DNA from: Alphaproteobacteria bacterium
GTDB taxonomy: Bacteria > Pseudomonadota > Alphaproteobacteria > Rhizobiales > Hyphomicrobiaceae
Direction of reading: 5' to 3'
Assembly: GCA_022600345.1 (NCBI GenBank)
Contig: JAHZKP010000121.1
Span: forward strand, 1 to 43,780
DNA: 43,780 bases
Shown here: in pieces, positions 7,769 to 16,336 of the stretch
Layout of the letters: every line of letters starts with the position of its first letter
How positions within the stretch are numbered: position 1 is the first letter of the stretch
The notes under the pieces: model-generated
What the model was told of the DNA's origin: nothing
Database searches by the model: none
The model's input: the letters and a program-made list of their open reading frames with translations, nothing else
Program-made: the position numbers and the translations under genes

Positions 7769-9922
7769 TCAGTACGCCGTAATCCAACAGCTCGGATGAC
7801 CGGAGCTCTTCAACTGCTTGCACAGCGCATTGGCTTTTTCTCGAGAAGCTGGCGGCCCGACCATCAGCCGGTGATAACGCCCGCGCGCGCCCAGATTGGC
7901 CTCTCGGACATCTGGAGTACGGTTGCCAAGAATGCTGCCGTGTTTCTGTTGAATATCAGCAAACGTCTTAAGTGCATCAAGCCGGCTCGTCCCCGATACC
8001 GGCACGGAAGCCAGCACAGCCACATAACCGTTCGCCCCCGTTGACGAGCGAGGCGCAACCGGAGCGACCGCTCGTGGCGCCGGACGCGATGGTGGCTGTT
8101 GCGTAGCTGGCGCTCGCACAACCTTCTTTTTGGGTGCCTCAGGCTTCAAGACCGCCTCAGGCAGCTTTGGCTTCGCCTTGGGGACCGCCGGCCGGACCGG
8201 TGAAAGCGCATTTGCGTTTGCCTTTGGCGGCGTCACGACAATCGGCCTGCGCCCAGCCGCAGCCTGACGCGCATTTTGAGCCGCAGCCCTTTGTCCGGCA
8301 AACCCGTCCACAACCGTAAGACCGGGGACCGAAACAACCGGTTGGGATGGCGGCGTTGCTGAGGGCAATGGTGCCGCCGCCTGGTTATAAACCTGGCCAT
8401 CGCGTCCGATCGGGATCGTCGAAACCCGCCTGGAACCATCCGGATTCCGGGTCCCGCCGTTACGGCCTTGATTGCTCATCCGGTCGAGCATCTTGGAATC
8501 TGTATGCGAGAACTTCTTCCCGCCCGGATCGCTTGGGCGAACCTTTTTCGCCTGGCTGTCACCGCGCACAACCGGCGGCCCAGCCGCAATCTTCGCATCA
8601 GGACCAAGAAACGTCTTATAGCCGAACGCAAGCCCGGCCCCGATCACGATGGCACCGACCAAAGCGGCAGCAACGATCATCAGCCGTGACATGCCCGAGC
8701 GCGGCTCATCGTCATCTTCTTCGTCGTATTCGTCGTAGCTTTCGCCGACAGGGACCGGCTGTCCCTGCTCGCCCAACCCAGGTTCCTGATGCCCTTCATA
8801 TTGGCCCGGCGCACCGGTCGGCGGCGTATCATAGCCGGCATATTCCGGCTGCTGCTGCCAGGCGGCCGCATCGGCCTGCGCAAAGCCCGGCTCCTGGGGC
8901 AGCACCCCCGGATCGGCATACCCACTTTCCTGATACCCCGGGAGAGCTTCGCCAGCGGCGGGCTGCTCTGGCCACGCCTCTCCGTCATAAGCCTGTGAAT
9001 GCTGATAGCCATTAGCCGGCGGGCGGCTTGGCGCCGCCTGCTGGTCCTCAGGTCTCCCATACCCTTCTTGAGGCGGGTAACCTCCAGCGGGCTGATACTC
9101 CTCAGCCTGCGTAAATTCTCGTTGATGTTGCGCCAACGCGGCCGCATATCTCGGATCGACACCGCTATCGCCAGCCTGCGGATGTCCCGTTGCAGGTTCG
9201 CCTGCCGGCCGGGATTGCGGCGGTGCAGTCGCCGGCCAATCGTCATCGTAACTGGGCCCCCGCAGCGTAGGTTCACCGTGGGTTTGAGCAAACGGATCTG
9301 CCGCGGGGGGCGGAGCCGTTGAAGGGCCTTGCGATCTTGCCTGAGGCACGTAGGCTTCAAACTGGGCAGCATACGGACTGGCCTGCTGGCCCGCCTGGTC
9401 GACCGCGCCTGGTGCTTGCCCGGGAAGTCGCCCTGCGATCTGCCCACCAACTTGGCCTTGCGGATCGTAACCGGGAACTCCCAAAGTCGGCTGCGAATAG
9501 GGGTCTTCGGCAACGCCGCTTGGCTCATTTGGATGGCGATAGGGTTCAGGTTGGCCATGTTGCGACGGCTGGCCCTCCTGAGGCGGCCAACCCGCCGGTT
9601 GTTCGTAACCTCCAGCGGGCAGTGCTGGCTCCTGGCGAGCTTGCGGATCGGCGTAGCCTTGCGGATTTGCCGGCGCTTGCTCGTGTTGGCCATAGCGCGG
9701 ATCGGCATACTGATCGCCCGCCGGCGGATAACCGCCCGGCTGCGTCCAATCCTGGGGAATGTCATGTGCCGGCTGCTGCGGCGGCCATGCCGTTTGTTGT
9801 GGCCCGGGCCGCTGGTCGTGTTGCGGCGGATAGCGGTTTGGATCCCGCTGACGGGGATCGGTGGCTGCTGGCTGCGCAGGATACCCCGGCCGCACTCCCC
9901 CGTTCCCGTTTGAATTAGACAT
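7769..9922 (-). CDS. SPOR-domain inner-membrane protein with large disordered region
   Basis: The C-terminal about 85 residues (GYVAVLASVPVSGTSRLDAL to HPSCWITAY) form a SPOR domain, which binds denuded septal peptidoglycan. A single membrane helix lies at about residues 410-432 (LMIVAAALVGAIVIGAGLAF). The N-terminal about 400 residues are cytoplasmic and of low complexity: Pro, Gln, Gly, Tyr and Ala rich with recurrent DPRY, GYPP and EQPAGWPP-type blocks, followed by an acidic stretch before the membrane. After the helix comes a Pro/Ala/Lys linker. The ATG at 9922 has AGGGG 8 nt upstream. The gene is in the usual alphaproteobacterial place between argS and nagZ. A role in division or envelope maintenance is likely; the exact one is unknown. 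Confidence 0.9.
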   Translation of the reverse strand: MSNSNGNGGVRPGYPAQPAATDPRQRDPNRYPPQHDQRPGPQQTAWPPQQPAHDIPQDWTQPGGYPPAGDQYADPRYGQHEQAPANPQGYADPQARQEPALPAGGYEQPAGWPPQEGQPSQHGQPEPYRHPNEPSGVAEDPYSQPTLGVPGYDPQGQVGGQIAGRLPGQAPGAVDQAGQQASPYAAQFEAYVPQARSQGPSTAPPPAADPFAQTHGEPTLRGPSYDDDWPATAPPQSRPAGEPATGHPQAGDSGVDPRYAAALAQHQREFTQAEEYQPAGGYPPQEGYGRPEDQQAAPSRPPANGYQHSQAYDGEAWPEQPAAGEALPGYQESGYADPGVLPQEPGFAQADAAAWQQQPEYAGYDTPPTGAPGQYEGHQEPGLGEQGQPVPVGESYDEYDEEDDDEPRSGMSRLMIVAAALVGAIVIGAGLAFGYKTFLGPDAKIAAGPPVVRGDSQAKKVRPSDPGGKKFSHTDSKMLDRMSNQGRNGGTRNPDGSRRVSTIPIGRDGQVYNQAAAPLPSATPPSQPVVSVPGLTVVDGFAGQRAAAQNARQAAAGRRPIVVTPPKANANALSPVRPAVPKAKPKLPEAVLKPEAPKKKVVRAPATQQPPSRPAPRAVAPVAPRSSTGANGYVAVLASVPVSGTSRLDALKTFADIQQKHGSILGNRTPDVREANLGARGRYHRLMVGPPASREKANALCKQLKSSGHPSCWITAY

Positions 9923-9997
9923 CTGGCGCACCCCTTAATACCCGTCCGCGCGATAATCCATGTGTGACGCGGGCGATGTAAACTCTCGAATCAGAGT

Positions 9998-11758
9998 CTA
10001 GCGCATTGCGTCCGGGGCCTCGACGCCAAGTACGCCTAGTCCAGAAGATATCACCTGTCGCGTTGCAGCAATCAAAGCCAATCGGGCCGAAGTTATCCCC
10101 ACATCATCATCCCGGATAAAGCGCAAATGTGGCGAATCATTGCCTCGCGCCCATTGCCCATGCAGCGCGCTGGCCAGTTCGTAGAGGAAAAAAGCCAACC
10201 GGTGGGGCTCATGTGCACGCGCAGCCCCTTCCACCAGACGCGGGAATCCCGCAAGCATCTTGATCAGCTCGATTTCTCCTGGATCCGTCAGCTTTGAAAG
10301 GTCAGCCTTTCTGAAGCCTTCGATCGAGGTGTCGAGTTCGCCGATCGCCTCCTTGGCATTTCGTATCACCGACGAAGAACGGGCATGTGCGTACTGCACA
10401 TAAAACACCGGATTATCCTTCGACTGCTCTGTCACCTTGGCGAAGTCGAAATCCAGCGAAGCATCGTTTTTCCGGTAAAGCATCATGAACCGGACAGGGT
10501 CGCGCCCGACTTCATCGACCACATCGCGCAGCGTCACGAACGTGCCAAGGCGCTTGCCCATTTTAACCGCCTGCCCGGCGCGGAACAGCTTCACCAGTTG
10601 GCAGACCTTGATATCGAGATCGGCTTCCCCGCCCGATAGCGCAGCCACTGCCGATTTCATCCGCTTGATGTAACCGATGTGATCGGCGCCGAACACGTTG
10701 ATGAGGTGCTTGTAGCCGCGCTCCAGCTTATCGAAGTGATAGCCGATATCGCCGGCAAAATAGGTATAGCTGCCATCGGACTTGGCAATCGCCCGGTCGA
10801 CATCGTCACCGAATTCAGTCGAGCGGAACAGCGTCTGTTCGCGCTCCTCCCAGACCTCATCGTCGTGCCCCTTGGGCTTGGGCAATACGCCTTCGAAAAT
10901 CAGCCCCTTGGACTTCAAGAGATCAACCGCCTCGGAAATCCGGTCGCGGCCATTCTGCTGCAAGGAAGCTTCTGAGAAGAACACGTCATGCTTGATATTC
11001 AGGGCGGCCAGATCATCGCGGATCATCACCATCATCATCTCGATGGCCTTCTCCCGGATAAGCGGCAGCCAATCGGCTTCATCCCGCCCCAGAAGCTTCT
11101 CGCCGTACTCTTCGGCCAGCGCCGCGCCCACCGGTTTCAGGTAATCGCCCGGATAAAGGCCTTCGGGAATCTCACCGATATCCTCGCCCAGCGCCTCCCG
11201 GTAGCGCAGGAATGCCGACCGGGCCAGGACGTCGACCTGACCACCGGCATCGTTGATGTAGTATTCCCGCGTCACATCGTATCCGGCGAATTCCAAGAGC
11301 CGCGCCAGCGCATCGCCAAACACCGCCCCCCGGCAATGGCCCACATGCATCGGCCCTGTCGGATTGGCAGACACATACTCGACGTTGGTCTTTACCCCGC
11401 CGCCGACATTCACCCGCCCATAGGCCTCGCCCTCATTCAATATCGTCGCAACGATCCCGTGCCAGAATTCCGGCCTGAAAGTGAGGTTCAAAAAGCCCGG
11501 CCCGGCGATATCCGCCTGGATGATATCCGCATCCGAATCCAAGCGCTCTTTCAACTTTTCGGCGATGTCGCGCGGCTTCATCTTTGCCCGCTTGGCCAGA
11601 ACCAGCGCCGCATTCGTGGCAATGTCGCCATGCGCCTTGTCGCGCGGCGTATCGGCCTCGACGCCGGTAAGGTCGAGATCGGCAGGCAGCGCGCCGTCCG
11701 CCTTCAAGGCTTCAAGCGCTGCAATGATCAGCCCTTCGACATGGGCAAAAACGTTCAT
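9998..11758 (-). CDS. argS: Arginine--tRNA ligase
   Basis: Class I arginyl-tRNA synthetase, cytoplasmic. The 586 residues show the N-terminal tRNA-recognition domain ([26 protein letters not shown]), the HIGH-type signature [15 protein letters not shown] at about residue 137, the [11 protein letters not shown] region, [19 protein letters not shown] in place of a canonical KMSKS loop (common in ArgRS), and a C-terminal anticodon-binding DALR domain. It is transcribed toward the SPOR gene. A large hairpin separates it from dgt. Confidence 0.97.
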   Translation of the reverse strand: MNVFAHVEGLIIAALEALKADGALPADLDLTGVEADTPRDKAHGDIATNAALVLAKRAKMKPRDIAEKLKERLDSDADIIQADIAGPGFLNLTFRPEFWHGIVATILNEGEAYGRVNVGGGVKTNVEYVSANPTGPMHVGHCRGAVFGDALARLLEFAGYDVTREYYINDAGGQVDVLARSAFLRYREALGEDIGEIPEGLYPGDYLKPVGAALAEEYGEKLLGRDEADWLPLIREKAIEMMMVMIRDDLAALNIKHDVFFSEASLQQNGRDRISEAVDLLKSKGLIFEGVLPKPKGHDDEVWEEREQTLFRSTEFGDDVDRAIAKSDGSYTYFAGDIGYHFDKLERGYKHLINVFGADHIGYIKRMKSAVAALSGGEADLDIKVCQLVKLFRAGQAVKMGKRLGTFVTLRDVVDEVGRDPVRFMMLYRKNDASLDFDFAKVTEQSKDNPVFYVQYAHARSSSVIRNAKEAIGELDTSIEGFRKADLSKLTDPGEIELIKMLAGFPRLVEGAARAHEPHRLAFFLYELASALHGQWARGNDSPHLRFIRDDDVGITSARLALIAATRQVISSGLGVLGVEAPDAMR

Positions 11759-11868
11759 CAGTTAAAAACCTCGATTTACACGACCACCACAGTCGGTCCG
11801 CCCCTTTGGAGCAACGCCGCTGAATGGTCCCGTATTGAACCTGTGCGCTTCAGATTTAGGTAGAGCCG

Positions 11869-11930
11869 CCCGCTACTCCTCCCGGTCACCCTGGCGGAAA
11901 CTGTTTTGGGTGGCCGGGAGGGGGAGCGGG
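11869..11930 (+). promoter_or_regulatory. Long hairpin between dgt and argS
   Basis: A 22-bp arm from 11869 (CCCGCTACTCC...) pairs with the arm ending at 11930 (...GGGAGCGGG) around an 18-nt loop. Two of the three non-Watson-Crick positions are U-G wobbles if the plus strand is transcribed but A-C clashes if the minus strand is, so the structure is better as plus-strand RNA, opposite to both neighbours. No T-run follows. It may be a terminator, a dispersed repeat or a small RNA. Confidence 0.45.
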
Positions 11931-11985
11931 CTGGCCAGGTGAACCCGGCAGCGCCGGAAAAGACTAATTTGGATTGTTGCTGGCG

Positions 11986-13194
11986 CTATCGCAAATCCGG
12001 GCTCACGTCAAACAGCCGGCGGTGTTCGGCCATCGCCATGCGGTCGGTCATGCCGGCAACGAAGTCGCCAACCAGCCGCCCCAACCCGCGCTCATCGCTG
12101 CGCGCAACGAACTCCTGCCACGGCTCAGGCAGCAGCGAGGGCTCATCAAGATAGCGCTGAAACAGGTCTGCAACGACTTGCTCGGCCCCCTCCATCACAC
12201 GCATGACCTTGCGATGCCGGTAGACCCGTTCGAACAAGAAGCCTTTTAAATCGCCGATGGCCCCGCCCACCGAGGAGGAAAACGCAACCACCGGCAACCC
12301 GGCAGCCCTGATATCGTCAGGCGAGCCGGGCTTGAGATCGGCCAGCCGCCCCCGAGTTTCTGATACGCAGTCGCTCACCATCTGCGTGATGATCGCCCGC
12401 GTAATTTCATAAATCGCCCGCGGAGCTTCCCCGTCCTTCACGTTTGCCAGCACCTGTCCGGCAACCGGGCCGATCAGGGCAGCCCCCTTGAGGTCCGACA
12501 AATTCAGCAGCCGCGCCCTCAACCCATCGTCGGTATCATGGCTGACATAAGCGATGTCATCGGCCAGAGCGGCAACCTGTGCCTCCGCGCTGGCATATTG
12601 ATCAAGCTCCAAACTCCGCCACGCCTCAAGTAGTTGCGCGACCTTTGCCACCGGTGACGACCCCGCGTCGCCAATTGGCCCATTGTGCTTGGCCAGCCCT
12701 TCCAGGCTCTCCCACGTCAGGTTCAGCCCATCGAAACCGCAATATTTCCGTTCCAGCCGCATCACCACTTTCAGCGACTGCGCATTGTGATCGTAACCGC
12801 CAAAGTCGGCCATGATCCGGTCAAGCGCCCGCTCGCCCGCATGCCCGAATGGCGGATGCCCTAGATCGTGGGCCAGCGCCAACGCTTCGGCCAAATCTTC
12901 ATCAAGCCGCAGTTGGCGGGCAATGGTGCGCGCGATTTGCGCCACCTCCAGCGTGTGCGTCAGCCGTGTGCGATAATGATCGCCCTCGTGAAACACAAAC
13001 ACCTGGGTCTTGTGCAGCAGCCGACGAAACGGCGTCGAATGGATAATTCGGTCGCGGTCCCTCTGAAACGGGCTGCGCGTTGGGCATTCAGGTTCGCTGA
13101 ACTCCCTGCCACGGCTGGCGATGGCGCTTGCCGCATAACGCCCCGGCGAGCGCTCGCCAGGCCTTAAACCTTCTCCGTAATCTTCAGTTGCCAT
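11986..13194 (-). CDS. dgt: Deoxyguanosinetriphosphate triphosphohydrolase-like protein
   Basis: HD-superfamily dNTPase that splits dNTPs (dGTP in the type enzyme) into deoxynucleoside and triphosphate. The metal site is visible: RTRLTHTLEVAQIAR (His), HDLGHPPFGHAGERAL (HD plus downstream His residues) and DDIAYVSHDTDDGLRA with the later Asp. FQRDRDRIIHSTPFRRL is typical of the dgt family. At 402 residues it is the size of the alphaproteobacterial type 2 form. ATG at 13194 has GAGG 8 nt upstream; a longer frame from 13287 is less likely. It runs divergently from erpA, which is a conserved arrangement. Confidence 0.94.
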   Translation of the reverse strand: MATEDYGEGLRPGERSPGRYAASAIASRGREFSEPECPTRSPFQRDRDRIIHSTPFRRLLHKTQVFVFHEGDHYRTRLTHTLEVAQIARTIARQLRLDEDLAEALALAHDLGHPPFGHAGERALDRIMADFGGYDHNAQSLKVVMRLERKYCGFDGLNLTWESLEGLAKHNGPIGDAGSSPVAKVAQLLEAWRSLELDQYASAEAQVAALADDIAYVSHDTDDGLRARLLNLSDLKGAALIGPVAGQVLANVKDGEAPRAIYEITRAIITQMVSDCVSETRGRLADLKPGSPDDIRAAGLPVVAFSSSVGGAIGDLKGFLFERVYRHRKVMRVMEGAEQVVADLFQRYLDEPSLLPEPWQEFVARSDERGLGRLVGDFVAGMTDRMAMAEHRRLFDVSPDLR

Positions 13195-13241
13195 CGGCCC
13201 TGCCTCGCCAGATTGGAGCACTTTGGGAAGAAATCGGCCTT

Positions 13242-13255
13242 GATTGTGCACAATC
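13242..13255. promoter_or_regulatory. Palindrome in the dgt-erpA divergent promoter region
   Basis: GATTGTGCACAATC is a perfect 14-bp palindrome, and two of the next three flanking pairs also match. It lies 48 bp upstream of the dgt start and 166 bp upstream of erpA. A dimeric regulator site is possible; the regulator is unknown. Confidence 0.4.
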
Positions 13256-13420
13256 GAGGGTTTGACACCGCCCCCTACCATCCTCATCTTTCAGGCATAC
13301 ATAGTTGAGTCTCTGTCGAATTGGGCATCACCGCCGTCTGATATCACCCGATACCTACAGGCGGCTTGATACCGGCAGACCGGCGAAAAACCGATCAACC
13401 AAGTCAATTGGACCCCCAGT

Positions 13421-13750
13421 ATGAGCGCAAACGTCATCCTGACTGAAAACGCCGCCCGGCGCATCACCGAGATTGTGGCCGGCGAACCACAAAACAAGCT
13501 CCTGCGGGTGAGCGTCGAAGGCGGCGGCTGCTCGGGCTTCCAGTATAAATTCGACCTGGTTTCCGAACGCGCCGGAGACGACACCGTCCTTGAGCGCGAT
13601 GGCGCAACCGTCCTGATCGACCCGGTCTCGTTAGGTTTCCTGGAAGGCTCCCAAATCGATTTCGTCGACGAGCTGATCGGCGCGTCCTTCCAGATCTCCA
13701 ACCCCAACGCGACTGCGTCCTGCGGCTGCGGCACGTCATTTTCGTTGTGA
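13421..13750 (+). CDS. erpA: A-type iron-sulfur cluster carrier/insertion protein
   Basis: Small A-type carrier that holds a [2Fe-2S] or [4Fe-4S] cluster and passes it to target enzymes. All three ligand cysteines are present: Cys37 in GGGCSGFQYKF, and Cys101 and Cys103 in SCGCGTSF near the end. Length is 109 residues, normal. The divergent position next to dgt and upstream of xth matches the alphaproteobacterial erpA/iscA-like gene. Its likely clients are not shown by the context, though ilvD in this window encodes an Fe-S enzyme. It could also be named iscA; the family call is sure, the paralogue name less so. Confidence 0.92.
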   Translation: MSANVILTENAARRITEIVAGEPQNKLLRVSVEGGGCSGFQYKFDLVSERAGDDTVLERDGATVLIDPVSLGFLEGSQIDFVDELIGASFQISNPNATASCGCGTSFSL

Positions 13751-13793
13751 CGCCTGAGCGTTACTGAACGATAAGCACATCAAGCGGGGCCTC

Positions 13794-14576
13794 ATGAAAA
13801 TCGCAACCTGGAACATCAACGGCGTCAAGGCCCGTCTTGAGACGACCCGCACGTGGCTCAAGGAAACCTCACCCGACGTCGCCTGCCTCCAGGAAATCAA
13901 GTCGATTGACGAAAATTTCCCGCGCGAAGCCTTTGAGGAATTGGGCTACCACGTCGAAACTCACGGCCAGAAAGGCTTCAACGGCGTCGCCATCTTTTCA
14001 AAGTCGCCGCTCGAAGATGTCGCAGCCCGCCTGCCCGGAGACGATGAAGACGAACAGGCCCGCTACCTTGAGGCAACCGTCTCGACCGAAACCGGCGCGG
14101 TTCGCATCGCCTGCCTCTATCTGCCAAACGGCAACCCCATCGATACGCCCAAGTTTCCCTACAAGCTCGCCTGGATGAAGCGCCTTGAAGCCCGTGTTCA
14201 AGAGTTACTGAAAGACGAGATGCCACTCGTCGTTGCCGGTGACTACAACGTCATACCGATGCCTGAAGACGCCAAAAACCCCAAGGCCTGGACGGGCGAT
14301 GCGCTATTCCAGCCCGAAAGCCGCACCGCCTTGCGCCGTCTCGTCAACCTGGGCATGACCGATGCCGTTCGCGCCACCGACCCTGAACCTGGCACTTATA
14401 CGTTTTGGGATTATCAGGCTGGCGCCTGGCCAAAGAACAACGGCATCCGCATCGATCACCTCCTGCTTTCACCGCAAGCTGCCGACCGCCTCTCAGCCTG
14501 CGGTATCGACAAGGAAACACGCGGCTGGGAAAAACCATCCGACCATGTTCCTGTCTGGATTGAATTGAATGTTTGA
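13794..14576 (+). CDS. xth: Exodeoxyribonuclease III
   Basis: AP endonuclease and 3'-5' exonuclease of base-excision repair, from the endonuclease/exonuclease/phosphatase family. The 260 residues start MKIATWNINGVKARL with the metal-binding Asn, have LQEIKSID (metal Glu, about residue 34), GDYNVIPMPEDAKNP (Asp/Asn pair, about residue 150), WDYQAGAWPKNNGIRIDHLL, and the catalytic SDHVPVW near the C-terminus. It follows erpA by 43 bp on the same strand, probably one transcript. Confidence 0.96.
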   Translation: MKIATWNINGVKARLETTRTWLKETSPDVACLQEIKSIDENFPREAFEELGYHVETHGQKGFNGVAIFSKSPLEDVAARLPGDDEDEQARYLEATVSTETGAVRIACLYLPNGNPIDTPKFPYKLAWMKRLEARVQELLKDEMPLVVAGDYNVIPMPEDAKNPKAWTGDALFQPESRTALRRLVNLGMTDAVRATDPEPGTYTFWDYQAGAWPKNNGIRIDHLLLSPQAADRLSACGIDKETRGWEKPSDHVPVWIELNV

Positions 14577-14627
14577 ACATCCTCGGTGACAATCAAGCCT
14601 CCCGCTTTATCGAGGCACTGACCGACC

Positions 14628-15056
14628 ATGGCCGACAACAAAACCAAACCGACGGACGGCAACGTCAACGAATTCATCGAATCCGTTGAAAACGAACGCC
14701 GCCGCGAAGACGCCAAAACCCTTCTCAAAGTCATGAAGCGGGCAACCGGCCTGAAACCGAGATTGTGGAGCGAAAACCTCATCGGCTACGGCCACTACAA
14801 TTACAAATACAAATCCGGCCACGGCGGCGAATACTTCCTCACCGGCTTTTCGCCACGCAAAGCCGCCTCAAGCATCTACATCATGCCCGGCTTCAAACCC
14901 TACGCCAAACAACTGGCCAAACTGGGCAAGCACAAACACTCTGTTTCGTGCCTCTACGTCACCCGGCTTGAAAACATCGATTTGGACATCCTGGAGGAAA
15001 TCATCACCGACTCAGTCGCGCGCATGAAACAGACTTACCCCGACTGGTCGAAATAA
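14628..15056 (+). CDS. DUF1801 domain protein
   Basis: A 142-residue cytoplasmic protein of the DUF1801 (YdhG-like) family. Typical features are NVNEFIESVENERRREDAKTLLKVMKRATG at the start, the WSENLIGYGHYNYKYKSGHGGEYFLTGFS block and SIYIMPGFK. The biochemical function of the family is not established. It is 51 bp after xth on the same strand and may be co-transcribed. No signal peptide or membrane segment is present. Confidence 0.85.
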   Translation: MADNKTKPTDGNVNEFIESVENERRREDAKTLLKVMKRATGLKPRLWSENLIGYGHYNYKYKSGHGGEYFLTGFSPRKAASSIYIMPGFKPYAKQLAKLGKHKHSVSCLYVTRLENIDLDILEEIITDSVARMKQTYPDWSK

Positions 15057-15072
15057 CGGACGCCTCCGGATT

Positions 15073-15675
15073 TCACGCCTTTCGCGCCGCAAACCTGACG
15101 ACCTCAGCGAGGCCTTGATGCCGCTCCCCCTCATCAAGCCGAACTCGTCCCACCAAGGCTTCCATGATTTTCGCATCCGCCACACACGCTTCGATCTCGG
15201 ACAGGTCATACATTAATTCAACCTTACCCGGCCCAAGTTCGCCGCCGACCTGCGCCTTTGAAAACCCCTCGACGACCAGCCATCCACCAGCAGCCAACGC
15301 CCGCCAACCGGCCTTCAAAGCGGCAAACCGAACCTGCGGCGGAGCCTGCAAATAAAGCTGAAAGACGGAATCCCAGCATTGCCCGCCAACCGGCTTCCAT
15401 GATTCCAGATCGGCTGCAATGCGCTCAACGGAAACGGCTGCCTTGCTGTCCAGCGCCCGGCCATTTTCAACAGCCACCTCCGATGCATCAACCGCCGAAA
15501 CAGCGATGCCCCTGGCAGCGAGCCAGCGGCTGTTGCGGCCATCGCCGTCTGCGAGAAACAATGCGGTCTTCGGATTGAAATCAGATCGAGCGGCTATCTC
15601 ACGCACATATCCGCACGGCGAATCGCCAAACAACCCTTCGGGTGCCACCGCATACTTCGCATCCCACTTATTCAT
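15073..15675 (-). CDS. Class I SAM-dependent methyltransferase
   Basis: Small (200 residues) Rossmann-fold methyltransferase. The SAM-binding motif I is ALFLADGDGRNSRWLAARG at about residues 38-56, followed by the acidic ribose-binding residue in AVDAS (about 62). The later AGWRALAAGGWLVVEGFSK corresponds to motif III. The layout is like TehB-type or other small thiol/metalloid methyltransferases, but the substrate cannot be inferred. ATG at 15675 has AGGAG 8 nt upstream. It converges on the DUF1801 gene with a 16-bp gap. Confidence 0.85.
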   Translation of the reverse strand: MNKWDAKYAVAPEGLFGDSPCGYVREIAARSDFNPKTALFLADGDGRNSRWLAARGIAVSAVDASEVAVENGRALDSKAAVSVERIAADLESWKPVGGQCWDSVFQLYLQAPPQVRFAALKAGWRALAAGGWLVVEGFSKAQVGGELGPGKVELMYDLSEIEACVADAKIMEALVGRVRLDEGERHQGLAEVVRFAARKA

Positions 15676-15713
15676 GTGCGCCGCTCCTAACGCGCCTCGG
15701 CCCCTAAGCCGTT

Positions 15714-16235
15714 CTACAAACCATCGACGCCGGTGAGATAGGCACCCAGAATCCCGATGCTGTAGGCAATTGCAGCGGCCGCCATGCCGATGACCAACAT
15801 CTCAAGGCCTGCGAAAAACCAATGCCGATCGGTAAAATAGGCCCGGCTCGCACCTATGCCAAACAGCGTCCCCGCAGCCAGCCAGATCGCCAGCGCAAAT
15901 CGGTCGCCTTCATACCCCGGAACCAGATAGGCAGCCAGCGGCACAATGCCCGCGCACACAAAGCCGGTGAACGTCGCCACGCCCTTGGGATAGGCCTCGA
16001 GCAACGTCGGACGCTGGACGATTTTCGACCGCTCGGCCAGCACATTGCTGGCCCCCATCGAGACGCCATCGGCAAACAGGTTGGCAAAACCTAATATGAG
16101 AATGATATGCGCGGACAGGTTGGCCCCGACGACCCCGGCAACGATCGCAATCGTCGTGACGATGCCATCGCTGGCACCGTAGATAAGCTCGGGCAAAAAG
16201 CGCTCGGCCCGTGCCCGCCAAACACCATTCGACAT
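15714..16235 (-). CDS. VIT1/CCC1 family membrane protein, short form
   Basis: Integral membrane protein of the VIT1/CCC1 family, whose members move Fe2+ or Mn2+. The first helix carries ELIYGASDGIVTTIAIVAGVVGANL, the family's signature with Asp and Gly conserved, followed by FANLFADGVSMGASNVLAERS. Five hydrophobic segments are visible in 173 residues. The cytosolic metal-binding helical domain found in plant VIT1 is absent, so this is the compact bacterial type. The start at 16235 lies only 15 bp from the end of a mobile-element fragment (16251-16330), so its native promoter may have been displaced. Metal specificity is inferred. Confidence 0.85.
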   Translation of the reverse strand: MSNGVWRARAERFLPELIYGASDGIVTTIAIVAGVVGANLSAHIILILGFANLFADGVSMGASNVLAERSKIVQRPTLLEAYPKGVATFTGFVCAGIVPLAAYLVPGYEGDRFALAIWLAAGTLFGIGASRAYFTDRHWFFAGLEMLVIGMAAAAIAYSIGILGAYLTGVDGL

Positions 16236-16250
16236 CGTAAACTACTTTTC

Positions 16251-16330
16251 CGCGCTGCGTGCCGCTTCTGGCCGAATGCAAAAATGTGACAGGTGTCGCG
16301 AGCCACATGAGTTCTTCAACAGCCTGCTAG
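16251..16330 (-). mobile_element. Solo end of the MITE found at 3-281
   Basis: The reverse complement of 16251-16326 matches 7 to about 82 of the first element with only about four mismatches, and ends in the same CTAG (16327-16330). Only one end is present; no second inverted repeat or flank is seen. It carries the GAAGAACTCA variant that the first element has in its right-hand repeat. It lies 6 bp beyond the desaturase stop codon and 15 bp before the VIT gene start, both read on the minus strand. Confidence 0.85.
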
Positions 16331-16336
16331 GGCGCA

